A stretch of DNA of 64,000 bases from Bacillota bacterium (lineage in GTDB: Bacteria; Bacillota; Clostridia; Christensenellales; DTU072), in contig JAEXAB010000003.1 in the NCBI GenBank assembly GCA_023394875.1, positions 186,001-250,000 of the forward strand, given 5' to 3'. Made by a program: the position numbers and the translations under genes. The number at the start of each line of letters is the position of its first letter. Position 1 is the first letter of the stretch. The notes beneath the pieces were generated by a model. That model was not told the origin of the DNA. It made no database searches and was given only the letters and a program-made list of their open reading frames with translations. This document shows, piece after piece, positions 10,515-17,987 of this stretch.

Positions 10515-11174
10515 TTATTGATAAAAATTCTTAAGATATCCGCCTATTGTTTTTGCAAAATTCTCTTGGTTTTCGTCATATATTGTCCAGCTTACTATGG
10601 GCAATTTTATCTTGTCTTTCCCATACTTTTGCAATGTATTTATATTACAGCAAATGGCATCGGGAACAAAGCCCTTAAAAGAAAATTTCGGATAAAAACA
10701 AGAGACCATGACTTTATAATTTGTCCTCTTTTTTATGTACCGTATCGCCCTATAATCAAAGCCGAATACTACCACTTCACCTTTATATTCTTTGAGTTCT
10801 TCTATCAGCAAATCGCACAATTCCTTTCCGTTAAAAAGGGCTTTCAGTTCAATAAATATCGGCATTTTGCCGTCAATTAAACCCAGAACTTCTTTAAGCA
10901 ACGGAATATTGTGTGATGTGTTTTTTAAGGGATAATCCTTTATTTTTGAATAATTATTTAATTCTATTATTTTCAATTTCCCGCACATTCTCAATAAGGT
11001 ATAATCGTGAAAAACGACCAGTTTTTTATCTTTAGTAAGGTGGATATCCAGTTCTATGGGCAAACCTCTCTTAATAGCGGCGGAAAAAGCCGAAAGGGAG
11101 TTTTCGGGGCTATCCTTACCTACAACACCCCTGTGGGCAACTGCTATATTAAATAATCGATTTTGCTGATTCAT
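10515..11174 (-). CDS. Glycerophosphodiester phosphodiesterase family protein
   Basis: 219 residues, a compact GDPD TIM barrel. Near the N-terminus it carries the family signature: A-H-R-G (catalytic His/Arg), P-E-N-S with A-F-x-A-A, E-L-D-I-H (metal-binding Glu/Asp) and V-V-F-H-D (second catalytic His). Later strands show I-F-I-E-L-K and a terminal V-S-W-T-I, also typical. It hydrolyses glycerophosphodiesters to glycerol-3-phosphate and an alcohol. No signal peptide is seen, so it should be cytoplasmic, as UgpQ-like enzymes are. It lies alone between the giant surface gene and the divergent Lrp gene. No Shine-Dalgarno sequence precedes the ATG, and the -10 box lies only 6 nt upstream. Confidence 0.88.
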   Translation of the reverse strand: MNQQNRLFNIAVAHRGVVGKDSPENSLSAFSAAIKRGLPIELDIHLTKDKKLVVFHDYTLLRMCGKLKIIELNNYSKIKDYPLKNTSHNIPLLKEVLGLIDGKMPIFIELKALFNGKELCDLLIEELKEYKGEVVVFGFDYRAIRYIKKRTNYKVMVSCFYPKFSFKGFVPDAICCNINTLQKYGKDKIKLPIVSWTIYDENQENFAKTIGGYLKNFYQ

Positions 11175-11180
11175 AATATT

Positions 11181-11208
11181 ATTATATCATATGGATATTC
11201 TTTAGCAA
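11181..11208 (-). promoter_or_regulatory. Promoter abutting the GDPD start codon
   Basis: Minus strand TTGCTA (11208-11203), 16-bp spacer, TATAAT (11186-11181), then 6 nt to the ATG at 11174. Transcription would begin at or next to the start codon, which fits the lack of an SD sequence. The -35 matches consensus at only 4 of 6 bases. Confidence 0.5.
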
Positions 11209-11237
11209 TAGATATAATAATTTGTAGAGTCACTTGC

Positions 11238-11266
11238 TTGACTTGAAACAAAAATTTTGTCATAAT
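11238..11266 (+). promoter_or_regulatory. Promoter of the Lrp-aminotransferase operon
   Basis: TTGACT (11238-11243), 17-bp spacer and CATAAT (11261-11266) upstream of the Lrp gene. SD GGAGG lies at 11284-11288. Confidence 0.65.
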
Positions 11267-11294
11267 CGTAAAAATATGATTTTGGAGGATTATT

Positions 11295-11783
11295 ATGGAT
11301 AAGCTGTACGCCGATATACTTGCGGTATTAAAGGAAGACTCCCGTTATTCTCTCTCAACCATTGCAAAAATGGTCGGAAGCGATGAAAACACGGTGGAAA
11401 AAGCCATTATTGATATGGAAAAAAGCCGTATAATCGTCAAATATACCACCGTAACCAACAAAGCGAAAAACAGCGATAATAACGTGGAAGCTTTTATCGA
11501 AGTAAAAGTAACTCCCCAAAAAGATATGGGCTTTGACGCTATCGCAAAGAAAATCGCCGCCTGCCCGGAGGTAAAAAACCTCTATCTTATGAGCGGGGCT
11601 TATGACCTGGCTGTTACCGTAGAGGGCAGAACTTTGGGAGAAATCAGCAATTTCGTCCACGAAAAATTGGCTTTAATGGATAACGTAACCTCAACTTCCA
11701 CACATTTTATTCTTAAATGCTACAAAATCGCGGGAGTGATGTTGGACGGCGAACTTGCCGAAAAACGCATTCCGCAGGTATAG
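11295..11783 (+). CDS. Lrp/AsnC family transcriptional regulator
   Basis: 162 residues. The N-terminal helix-turn-helix (residues about 1-60) has the Lrp pattern, with an L-K-E-D-S-R-Y-S start and I-A-K-M-V-G as the turn. The C-terminal part (about 70-155) is an alpha/beta RAM ligand-binding domain, including E-V-K-N-L-Y-L-M-S-G-A-Y-D-L-A-V, the usual effector-loop segment. It binds DNA as a multimer and responds to an amino acid or related metabolite. It sits 6 nt upstream of an aminotransferase in the same operon, so control of amino acid turnover by that enzyme is a reasonable inference. Good SD GGAGG. Confidence 0.9.
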   Translation: MDKLYADILAVLKEDSRYSLSTIAKMVGSDENTVEKAIIDMEKSRIIVKYTTVTNKAKNSDNNVEAFIEVKVTPQKDMGFDAIAKKIAACPEVKNLYLMSGAYDLAVTVEGRTLGEISNFVHEKLALMDNVTSTSTHFILKCYKIAGVMLDGELAEKRIPQV

Positions 11784-11789
11784 TTTCTT

Positions 11790-12956
11790 ATGGATTATTC
11801 TAAAATTATCAACAAGAATGCCGCCGAAATAAAACCGTCCGGCATAAGAAAGTTTTTTGATTTGGTTAGCGTTATCCCCGACGCACTTTCTTTGGGGGTT
11901 GGCGAACCCGATTTTCCCACGCCTTGGAATATATCTTCGTCCGCTACTAGGAGCATTGACGAAGGTCACACTCACTATACCGGCAATTCCGGCTTACCTG
12001 CTTTGAGGCAGGCTATCGTCGACTATGTAAAACTCCGTTTTAATCTTAACTACGCACCCGAAGAAACAATAGTAACAGTAGGCGCAAGCGAAGCAATAGA
12101 TTTAAGTATGCGCGCCATAATAAATTTTGGTGACGAAGTCTTAATCCCCGAACCATCCTACGTTTCTTACGCCCCTTGCGTAATTCTTGCCGGTGGCAAG
12201 CCTGTAGCCGTAGAATGCCGCGCCGAAAACAGTTTTAAGGTAACCCTTTCTGCCCTAAAAGCTAAAATAACTAAAAAAACCAAAGCTCTGATTCTACCCT
12301 ATCCCAACAACCCGACAGGGGCGATTATGGAAGAATCCGACCTAAAGCCTATCGCTGATTATCTCAAAAATACCGATATAATTACCGTTTCCGACGAAAT
12401 TTACGCCGAACTAACTTACGGCAAAAAGCACTATTCTATAGCAGCTTTGCCCGATATGAAAGAACGCGTTATTTTAATAAACGGTTTTTCTAAAGCTTTT
12501 GCTATGACGGGGTGGAGATTAGGTTACGTCTGCGCGCCAAAAGAGCTAATTACCCCTATGCTGAAAATTCACCAATACACAATAATGTGCGCCCCTACCG
12601 CCAGTCAGTACGCTGGGCTTGAAGCCTTGGTTTCGGGCATGCAGGACGATTTTTCTTCGGTGGAAAATATGCGTTCGCAGTACGATTTGCGCCGCCGCTT
12701 TTTGCACTCTTCCCTTAACGAAATGGGCTTATCGTGCTTTAACCCCGAAGGGGCTTTTTATGTCTTCCCTTGCGTAAAATCAACGGGTATGGACGGAGAA
12801 ACCTTTGCCGAAAACCTCCTAAAAGACCAAAAAACCGCCGTTGTACCGGGGATTGCTTTCGGCTCCTGTGGCAAGGATTTTATCAGAATAAGCTATGCAT
12901 ATTCCATAAAACAACTGGAAGAAGCAATAAAAAGAATACAGGCATTCCTCAAATAA
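11790..12956 (+). CDS. PLP-dependent class I aminotransferase
   Basis: 388 residues, full length for fold-type I aminotransferases of the AspC/PatA group. Visible landmarks are G-V-G-E-P-D-F-P-T-P near residue 36, G-N-S-G-L-P-A-L-R, the Y-P-N-N-P-T-G loop (cofactor-binding Asn), V-S-D-E-I-Y-A-E (Asp binding the pyridine nitrogen) and S-K-A-F-A-M-T-G-W-R-L-G-Y with the Schiff-base Lys. It moves an amino group between an amino acid and a 2-oxoacid; substrate specificity cannot be read from the sequence. It starts 6 nt after the Lrp gene. Lrp plus aminotransferase pairs are common in Clostridia. Confidence 0.9.
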   Translation: MDYSKIINKNAAEIKPSGIRKFFDLVSVIPDALSLGVGEPDFPTPWNISSSATRSIDEGHTHYTGNSGLPALRQAIVDYVKLRFNLNYAPEETIVTVGASEAIDLSMRAIINFGDEVLIPEPSYVSYAPCVILAGGKPVAVECRAENSFKVTLSALKAKITKKTKALILPYPNNPTGAIMEESDLKPIADYLKNTDIITVSDEIYAELTYGKKHYSIAALPDMKERVILINGFSKAFAMTGWRLGYVCAPKELITPMLKIHQYTIMCAPTASQYAGLEALVSGMQDDFSSVENMRSQYDLRRRFLHSSLNEMGLSCFNPEGAFYVFPCVKSTGMDGETFAENLLKDQKTAVVPGIAFGSCGKDFIRISYAYSIKQLEEAIKRIQAFLK

Positions 12957-13015
12957 AGGTTTATTTAATTTTAATCTTGGCAAGAATCTTCTTATCAAAA
13001 TAAGGAGATTTTTTT

Positions 13016-14284
13016 ATGTCATTTAATCCATTTAACGAAAAAGCAGAAAAATTCGATAATATTCTAAAAAATTGGGTGGGACTTTATCCCAAAAGCTACA
13101 GCAAACAAGACGTTGACCCTTACACAAAACTCAGGTGCATTTTGCTTAACGGCGCCGAATACGAAGCGGTATGGTTCGGTCATAACTTCCAACGCCATTG
13201 CGTGGATAACGACCTCAGAAGAGAACTTGCGCTAATAAGAAGGAGCGAACAGCAACAGCAAAAGACAATTTCTTGCTTAAAACCGATAAATGAAGATATT
13301 TTGGAAACAACTATAGGTTATGAGCACTTAGCAGTAGACTTAACGGCAATTTTGGCAAGGCGGGAAAAGAACCCTTACGTAAAAAAGGCTTTGGATTTTG
13401 CCTTACTGGAAGATTTTGACCATCTTTACCGCTACGCAGATTTGCTCAATATGGAAAAAGGCATTCCCGCCGAAAGACTTGTGGGAAGATACGTGGAAAT
13501 TATGCCCGGTCGCCCTACTATAAGCGAACACCGCTACCCTTATGACGACGTAAAGAATTTTACCGACTTCAAAACCGCCGATCCCATTACGAAACTTAAT
13601 ATAGCGATAATCACCGCCGCCGAACAGCAGACGATGAACTACTATATGAATCAGGCGGGCTTCTACTCCTCCGATTTGGGAAGACAGCTCTATTCGGAAA
13701 TTGCCATGATAGAAGAACAGCACGTAACCCACTACGGCTCACTTATAGACACCAGAGAAACCTTCCTTGAGTGTCTGTTGAATCACGAATATACCGAATG
13801 TTATCTATACTACTCCTGCTATCAGGACGAAACAGACCCTTATATCAAGAAGGTATGGGAACAGCATCTTGTAGCCGAAATTGCCCATCTTCAAAAAGCT
13901 GCTTATCTGTTGAAACAATTTGAGAAAAAAGAATGGCAGCAAGTTATCCCCGTGGGAGAATTTCCCCAACTTTTGACCTTTAGTCCGCAAAAGGATTATG
14001 TCAGAGACGTCCTCAAAAATACCGTTTACCAAACTGCCGAAAGAGAAAACTATACTTTAATCGACGATTTGTCGGATTCCGCTGAATTCTTCACCTATCA
14101 AAGAATAACCAATAATTTGGTGGAAAACGTGCCCAGCCACATGGTTATCGACCAGTATATTGGCGAAAACGGCACCGATTACCGCTACGAAGAAACAAAA
14201 AATCCCGTTGTCGCTTTGCAAAACCGCAAAGAAGACAATACCTGCGTAGGACGTGTTAAAGAGAAAGCAAAGAGCCGTATCTAA
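13016..14284 (+). CDS. Uncharacterised ferritin-like (putative di-iron) protein
   Basis: 422 residues, soluble, rich in His, Tyr, Glu and Gln. I recognise no named family. The middle part carries helix motifs spaced as in four-helix di-iron bundles: Y-E-H-L-A near residue 103, E-D-F-D-H near 132, A-A-E-Q-Q near 202, I-E-E-Q-H near 233, a Glu/Tyr-rich helix near 263 and A-E-I-A-H near 292. The Glu...ExxH pattern appears twice, so a duplicated or elongated bundle is possible. The last 120 residues carry no such motifs. SD AAGGAG lies 8 nt upstream; it is likely the last gene of the Lrp-aminotransferase operon. Roles in iron storage, peroxide reduction or oxygenation are all open. Confidence 0.6.
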   Translation: MSFNPFNEKAEKFDNILKNWVGLYPKSYSKQDVDPYTKLRCILLNGAEYEAVWFGHNFQRHCVDNDLRRELALIRRSEQQQQKTISCLKPINEDILETTIGYEHLAVDLTAILARREKNPYVKKALDFALLEDFDHLYRYADLLNMEKGIPAERLVGRYVEIMPGRPTISEHRYPYDDVKNFTDFKTADPITKLNIAIITAAEQQTMNYYMNQAGFYSSDLGRQLYSEIAMIEEQHVTHYGSLIDTRETFLECLLNHEYTECYLYYSCYQDETDPYIKKVWEQHLVAEIAHLQKAAYLLKQFEKKEWQQVIPVGEFPQLLTFSPQKDYVRDVLKNTVYQTAERENYTLIDDLSDSAEFFTYQRITNNLVENVPSHMVIDQYIGENGTDYRYEETKNPVVALQNRKEDNTCVGRVKEKAKSRI

Positions 14285-14287
14285 CAT

Positions 14288-14334
14288 AAAAAGCAACTCA
14301 TTGGCATAATATGTGTCAATGAATATTGCTTTTT
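14288..14334 (+). terminator. Long hairpin with U-tract covering the spmA start
   Basis: Arms 14288-14296 (AAAAAGCAA) with 14326-14334 (TTGCTTTTT), then 14298-14306 with 14314-14322, nine pairs including one G-U, around a 7-nt loop. It begins 4 nt after the ferritin-like stop codon and ends in five T, as an intrinsic terminator does. The only two candidate spmA start codons (GTG 14313, ATG 14319) fall in its loop and 3' arm. Confidence 0.7.
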
Positions 14335-14846
14335 GTATCATAGTAATAATAAGCGGAATTTGTTTGATTTTCATTTCGCCTGACAGCGTGTTGCCTGCCC
14401 TAATTAGTGGCGGGAGCAACGGCTTAAACTTCTCCATTAAGTTGTTTGCTATATACGCTGTCTGGCTTTCCGTCCTTAAAATCTGGTCAATTCTTCGTTT
14501 CGATACTTGGCTAGGGGACAAATTAAAACCTGTCCTACATAAAATTTTCCCCAACGAAAATCCCTCCTGCTACGGACATTTATCTATAAATCTATCGGCA
14601 AATATATTAGGTATGGGCAGTGCCGGCACTCCTGCCGGTATTGCCGCCATAGAAAGTATGTCAATGAAAAAAAACAGGATTATGCTCCTTGTCATAAATT
14701 CCACTTCGGTGCAAATAATCCCCACTACGATAATCGCCATGCGCAGCAGTTTATTGAGCCAAACCGACATAATTCTGCCATCGATAATAGCTACGTTTTT
14801 TAGCACTTTTATCGGATTTTTGTTAGTAAAAATTTTGGTTAAATGA
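14313..14846 (+). CDS. spmA: Spore maturation protein A
   Basis: 177 residues, membrane protein of the nucleoside-recognition (Gate) domain family. Matching SpmA features are an N-terminal hydrophobic helix, the K-L-F-A-I-Y-A-V-W-L-S-V-L-K-I helix, L-S-I-N-L-S-A-N-I-L-G-M-G-S-A-G-T-P, and V-I-N-S-T-S-V-Q-I-I-P-T-T-I-I-A-M-R, close to the B. subtilis protein in order and length. In Bacillus SpmA and SpmB are needed for spore core dehydration. The start is GTG 14313 or ATG 14319 (two residues shorter); neither has a clear SD and both lie inside a strong hairpin. The gene overlaps spmB by 4 bp (ATGA). Confidence 0.85.
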   Translation: MSMNIAFCIIVIISGICLIFISPDSVLPALISGGSNGLNFSIKLFAIYAVWLSVLKIWSILRFDTWLGDKLKPVLHKIFPNENPSCYGHLSINLSANILGMGSAGTPAGIAAIESMSMKKNRIMLLVINSTSVQIIPTTIIAMRSSLLSQTDIILPSIIATFFSTFIGFLLVKILVK

Positions 14847-15346
14847 GTTACATAATCCCCGCAATTATTATAATAACGCTAATTGTCGGAGTCATTAAAA
14901 AAGTGTCGGTATACGACAGCTTTGTTGTTGGTATAAAAGAAGCTCTTTCCCTTACTGTTTCCCTTCTTCCGTATCTTGTCAGCATTTTTATGCTGATAGA
15001 AATTTTCAAAGTAAGTGGACTAAGTCAGAAGATAAGCGACTTTTTAGCTATACCCTTAGGCTTTTTCGGCATCCCGAAAGAGCTTTGCGAACTCCTAATT
15101 CTTCGCCCTTTATCGGGTACGGGCAGCCTAGCTGTGGTGGAAAATATCTATACTCAATACGGAGTTGATAGCTACGTTGCCCGATGTGCAAGCGTAATAA
15201 TGGCAAGCAACGACACCATTTTTTACATAGTGGCTGTATATATGTCAAATTGTAAAGATAAGTCAACGGGATTGGCTATACCGATAAGTATATTTTCTTC
15301 ATTTTTGGGGGCAATTCTGTCGTGTTTTCTATGTAGAATAATGTAA
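14843..15346 (+). CDS. spmB: Spore maturation protein B
   Basis: 167 residues, mostly membrane-embedded, same Gate-domain superfamily as SpmA. Diagnostic stretches are the V-Y-D-S-F-V-V-G-I-K-E-A segment near residue 24, L-L-P-Y-L-V-S-I-F, and R-P-L-S-G-T-G-S-L-A followed later by S-N-D-T-I-F-Y-I-V-A-V-Y, as in other SpmB proteins. Its start codon overlaps the spmA stop, so the two are translationally coupled. The last 18 bp overlap the 3' end of the convergent rsmI gene, leaving no room for an independent terminator. Confidence 0.88.
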   Translation: MSYIIPAIIIITLIVGVIKKVSVYDSFVVGIKEALSLTVSLLPYLVSIFMLIEIFKVSGLSQKISDFLAIPLGFFGIPKELCELLILRPLSGTGSLAVVENIYTQYGVDSYVARCASVIMASNDTIFYIVAVYMSNCKDKSTGLAIPISIFSSFLGAILSCFLCRIM

Positions 15347-16159
15347 GGTTTTTTTTAATTTTAAGGAAATTTCGTACACTTGATTTTTGGGCAAATTTAG
15401 AGATTCCGACAAGTTTTTTATAGCCGTTTTTTTGTCTTCTCCGCCCTCAATTCTCTCTTTAAGTTTAGCGAAAATTTCTTCTTCGGTCAATTCTTCGCTC
15501 TCTTTTTTGCCTTCTACTACTATGACGAACTCCCCTTTTGGGTTGTCTAGGCGTAAAGAACTAAGAGTGCCTTTGGTTACCGTTTCGAACATTTTCGTAA
15601 TTTCCTTAACCAGATAAACGTTCCTATCCCCTAATTGTTCGTACAAAAATTCCAAATAGTCGTTTACGTCGTGGGGCGCAGAATAAAAAATAAGATTTCC
15701 GCTTACGTTTTTATATTCATTTATTAGATTTACTTTTGCCTTAGTTTTTTCGGGCAAAAAGCCCAAAAAAGCAAATCCGCCGGTAACTCCGGTTAGAGCC
15801 AAAGCGCATACGGCGGCGTTCGCTCCCGGAATAACGGTATATTTTATGCCCTCTTCTAACATTTTACTTACAAGTACGCTTCCCGGGTCACTAATGCACG
15901 GCATGCCGGCATCGCTTACCAATGCTACGTTTTTCCCTTGTAATAACAGCTCTATTATTTTTTGGCTGCCTTCTTGCTCCTTATGCTTGTAATAGCTAAT
16001 TAGCGGCTTTTTTATTTCGTATTTGTTAATAAGAAGCATAGTGTGCCTTGTGTCCTCACAGGCGATTATATCGACAAATTTTAAGGTTTCTAAGGCTCTT
16101 AAGGTTATGTCCCCTAGGTTGCCAATAGGCGTTGCCACCAAAAATAACGTTCCGCTCAT
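15329..16159 (-). CDS. rsmI: 16S rRNA (cytidine1402-2'-O)-methyltransferase
   Basis: 276 residues, tetrapyrrole-methylase fold. The N-terminus L-F-L-V-A-T-P-I-G-N-L-G-D-I-T-L-R-A is the family signature, followed by A-C-E-D-T-R-H-T, V-S-D-A-G-M-P-C-I-S-D-P-G (SAM-binding loop) and G-F-L-P-E-K. RsmI methylates the ribose of C1402 in the ribosomal decoding site. The ATG overlaps the trmN6 stop by 4 bp (ATGA), so the two form one transcript; the trmN6-rsmI neighbourhood is common in Firmicutes. Its 3' end overlaps the convergent spmB. Confidence 0.95.
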   Translation of the reverse strand: MSGTLFLVATPIGNLGDITLRALETLKFVDIIACEDTRHTMLLINKYEIKKPLISYYKHKEQEGSQKIIELLLQGKNVALVSDAGMPCISDPGSVLVSKMLEEGIKYTVIPGANAAVCALALTGVTGGFAFLGFLPEKTKAKVNLINEYKNVSGNLIFYSAPHDVNDYLEFLYEQLGDRNVYLVKEITKMFETVTKGTLSSLRLDNPKGEFVIVVEGKKESEELTEEEIFAKLKERIEGGEDKKTAIKNLSESLNLPKNQVYEISLKLKKTLHYST

Positions 16160-16878
16160 TTGTTATACAACCTCCTGCTGATTTCGGTAAAACTGCCGTC
16201 TTCCTCATACACGATAATAGGTTGCGGCACCGTTATGTCTGGCTTACCGCCCTTTTTGCCTTCCACAATAAAAGTATCCACCTCCTTAGTCTCTTTGGGC
16301 TGAATGAGATACAGTTTCTTTGGTTCTATCTTGTTTTCTCTCATATAATAAATTACGTCAACAAGCCTTTTTGCTTTGTTTACCATATAGAACAGTCCGC
16401 CGAATTTAAGTAACTTTGAGGCGGCGGAAATAACTTGGCTTACGTTAAGAAACACCTCACGCTTACAAATATCTTTTTCGGTATAATTTTCTTTTTTTAA
16501 TGCCTTTTCGTAAGGGGGATTTACGGTAACGACGTCGGCAACGCCAGAACCTAAGACTTTTTCAATACCGATAACGTCAGCGTTTATTATCTCTATTGTT
16601 TTTTCCAGATTATTAAATTCTACACTTCTTTTTGCCATATCGCTAAGGCGCGGTTGCAACTCTACCCCGATTACTTTTTTGGGAGAGTATTTTGCCGCGG
16701 CAAGAATTGCCACAATGCCGCTTCCCGTGCATAGGTCTATTACGGTATCACTTTTTTTGACGTTAAGAACACTGCTTAAAATTACGCTGTCGGAGGTAAA
16801 GCAATAGCCGTTGGGGTCCTGAATAATTTTCAGTCCCTTATACTCTAAATCGTCCAGCCTTTCATTTTCTTTCAACAT
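16156..16878 (-). CDS. trmN6: tRNA1(Val) (adenine37-N6)-methyltransferase-like protein
   Basis: 240 residues. SAM-dependent Rossmann methyltransferase with V-I-D-L-C-T-G-S-G-I-V-A-I-L (motif I) near residue 45, G-V-E-L-Q-P (motif II) and V-T-V-N-P-P-Y (motif IV, N-P-P-Y typical of adenine-N6 methylases) near residue 120. The start L-D-D-L-x-x-x-G-L-K-I-I-Q and the F-T-S-D-S-V-I-L-S pattern fit the YfiC/YabB group. It is the first gene of the trmN6-rsmI operon and is divergent from the aldolase gene. A perfect-spacing promoter ends 7 nt before its ATG, predicting a leaderless mRNA. Confidence 0.85.
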   Translation of the reverse strand: MLKENERLDDLEYKGLKIIQDPNGYCFTSDSVILSSVLNVKKSDTVIDLCTGSGIVAILAAAKYSPKKVIGVELQPRLSDMAKRSVEFNNLEKTIEIINADVIGIEKVLGSGVADVVTVNPPYEKALKKENYTEKDICKREVFLNVSQVISAASKLLKFGGLFYMVNKAKRLVDVIYYMRENKIEPKKLYLIQPKETKEVDTFIVEGKKGGKPDITVPQPIIVYEEDGSFTEISRRLYNK

Positions 16879-16885
16879 ACCTACG

Positions 16886-16914
16886 ATTATATAAAATTAT
16901 TTGGCATAAGTCAA
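16886..16914 (-). promoter_or_regulatory. Promoter of trmN6-rsmI, 7 nt before the start codon
   Basis: Minus strand TTGACT (16914-16909), 17-bp spacer, TATAAT (16891-16886), CGTAGGT, ATG at 16878. With the normal 6-7 nt between -10 and +1, transcription starts on or within a base or two of the A of ATG, leaving no room for an SD. Confidence 0.75.
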
Positions 16915-16955
16915 AATTTTTATCTATTAGACTGGATTTTATTGGCAGAAGGTTG

Positions 16956-16961
16956 TATAAT
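16956..16961 (+). promoter_or_regulatory. Probable -10 element of the aldolase gene
   Basis: A consensus TATAAT lies 29 nt upstream of the aldolase ATG, which has SD GGAGG. No good -35 is found at 16-18 bp; the best (TGGATT, 17 bp upstream) matches three of six bases, so an activator may be needed. Confidence 0.4.
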
Positions 16962-16990
16962 AGGTTTATTAACAATTCAGGAGGATTACC

Positions 16991-17923
16991 ATGCCACTTG
17001 TTACAAGTAGAGAAATGTTTAAGAAGGCTTATGACGGAGGTTACGCTATAGGCGCATTCAACGTCAATAATATGGAAATAATTCAGGGTGTCGTTGAAGC
17101 TGCAAAAATCGAACAGGCTCCTCTGATTTTACAGGTTTCCAGCGGTGCAAGAAAATACGCAAATACCATTTACCTAAAGAAAATGGTAGAAGCAGCTATA
17201 GAAGAAAGCGGTTTGCCCATTTGCTTACACTTAGATCACGGCGATACTTTCGAACTTTGCAAGGACTGCGTAGATAACGGTTTTACCTCTGTTATGATTG
17301 ACGCGTCCCACCATAGCTTCGAAGAGAATATAAAAATAACCAAAAGCGTAGTTCAATACGCTCACGACCACGACGTAGTTGTGGAAGCAGAACTAGGAAG
17401 ACTTGCCGGCATTGAAGACGCAGTTAACGTAAGCGCAAAAGATTCCTGTTATACCGACCCCGACCAGGTTCAAGAGTTTGTTACACGCACAGGCGTTGAC
17501 AGCTTGGCTATCGCTATCGGAACCAGCCACGGTGCATTTAAGTTCAAGGGCGAAGCTAGTTTACGTTTTGACATATTAGAAGAAGTTGCTAAGCGTCTGC
17601 CTGAGTTCCCCATTGTTTTACACGGAGCTAGTAGCGTTCCTCAATATCTTGTAGAACAAATTAACGAATACGGCGGAAATATGCCCGGCGCTAAGGGTGT
17701 TCCCGAAGATATGCTCCGCAAAGCAGCCAGCATGGCAGTATGCAAGATAAACATCGACTCCGACATCCGTATGGCTGTTACCGCAACAATCCGCAAATAC
17801 TTCAAGGACAACCCCTCCCACTTTGACCCGCGTCAATATTTAGGGCCGGCTAGAAGCGCAGTAACCGAAATAGTACGTCACAAGCTTGTAAACGTACTAG
17901 GCTGCAACGGAAGGGCTTTTTAA
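16991..17923 (+). CDS. fba: Class II fructose-bisphosphate aldolase
   Basis: 310 residues, full length. Zinc and active-site motifs are intact: Y-A-I-G-A-F-N-V-N-N near the N-terminus, L-H-L-D-H-G-D (zinc His and catalytic Asp), V-E-A-E-L-G (Glu), A-I-G-T-S-H-G (His), V-L-H-G-A-S-S (His) and K-I-N-I-D-S-D for phosphate binding. It cleaves fructose-1,6-bisphosphate to DHAP and glyceraldehyde-3-phosphate in glycolysis and works in reverse in gluconeogenesis. Single gene with its own SD (GGAGG) and a strong terminator 22 nt downstream. Its neighbours are not glycolytic. Confidence 0.95.
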   Translation: MPLVTSREMFKKAYDGGYAIGAFNVNNMEIIQGVVEAAKIEQAPLILQVSSGARKYANTIYLKKMVEAAIEESGLPICLHLDHGDTFELCKDCVDNGFTSVMIDASHHSFEENIKITKSVVQYAHDHDVVVEAELGRLAGIEDAVNVSAKDSCYTDPDQVQEFVTRTGVDSLAIAIGTSHGAFKFKGEASLRFDILEEVAKRLPEFPIVLHGASSVPQYLVEQINEYGGNMPGAKGVPEDMLRKAASMAVCKINIDSDIRMAVTATIRKYFKDNPSHFDPRQYLGPARSAVTEIVRHKLVNVLGCNGRAF

Positions 17924-17945
17924 TAAATTGTTCTTATAAAAAAAT

Positions 17946-17977
17946 AAGGCTGCCATTATATACTTGGCAGCCTTTTT
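17946..17977. terminator. Intrinsic terminator between fba and the lipoprotein gene
   Basis: AAGGCTGCC (17946-17954) pairs with GGCAGCCTT (17966-17974), followed by a T run on the plus strand. It sits between two convergent genes. Confidence 0.85.
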
Positions 17978-17987
17978 GTTTTGAACT

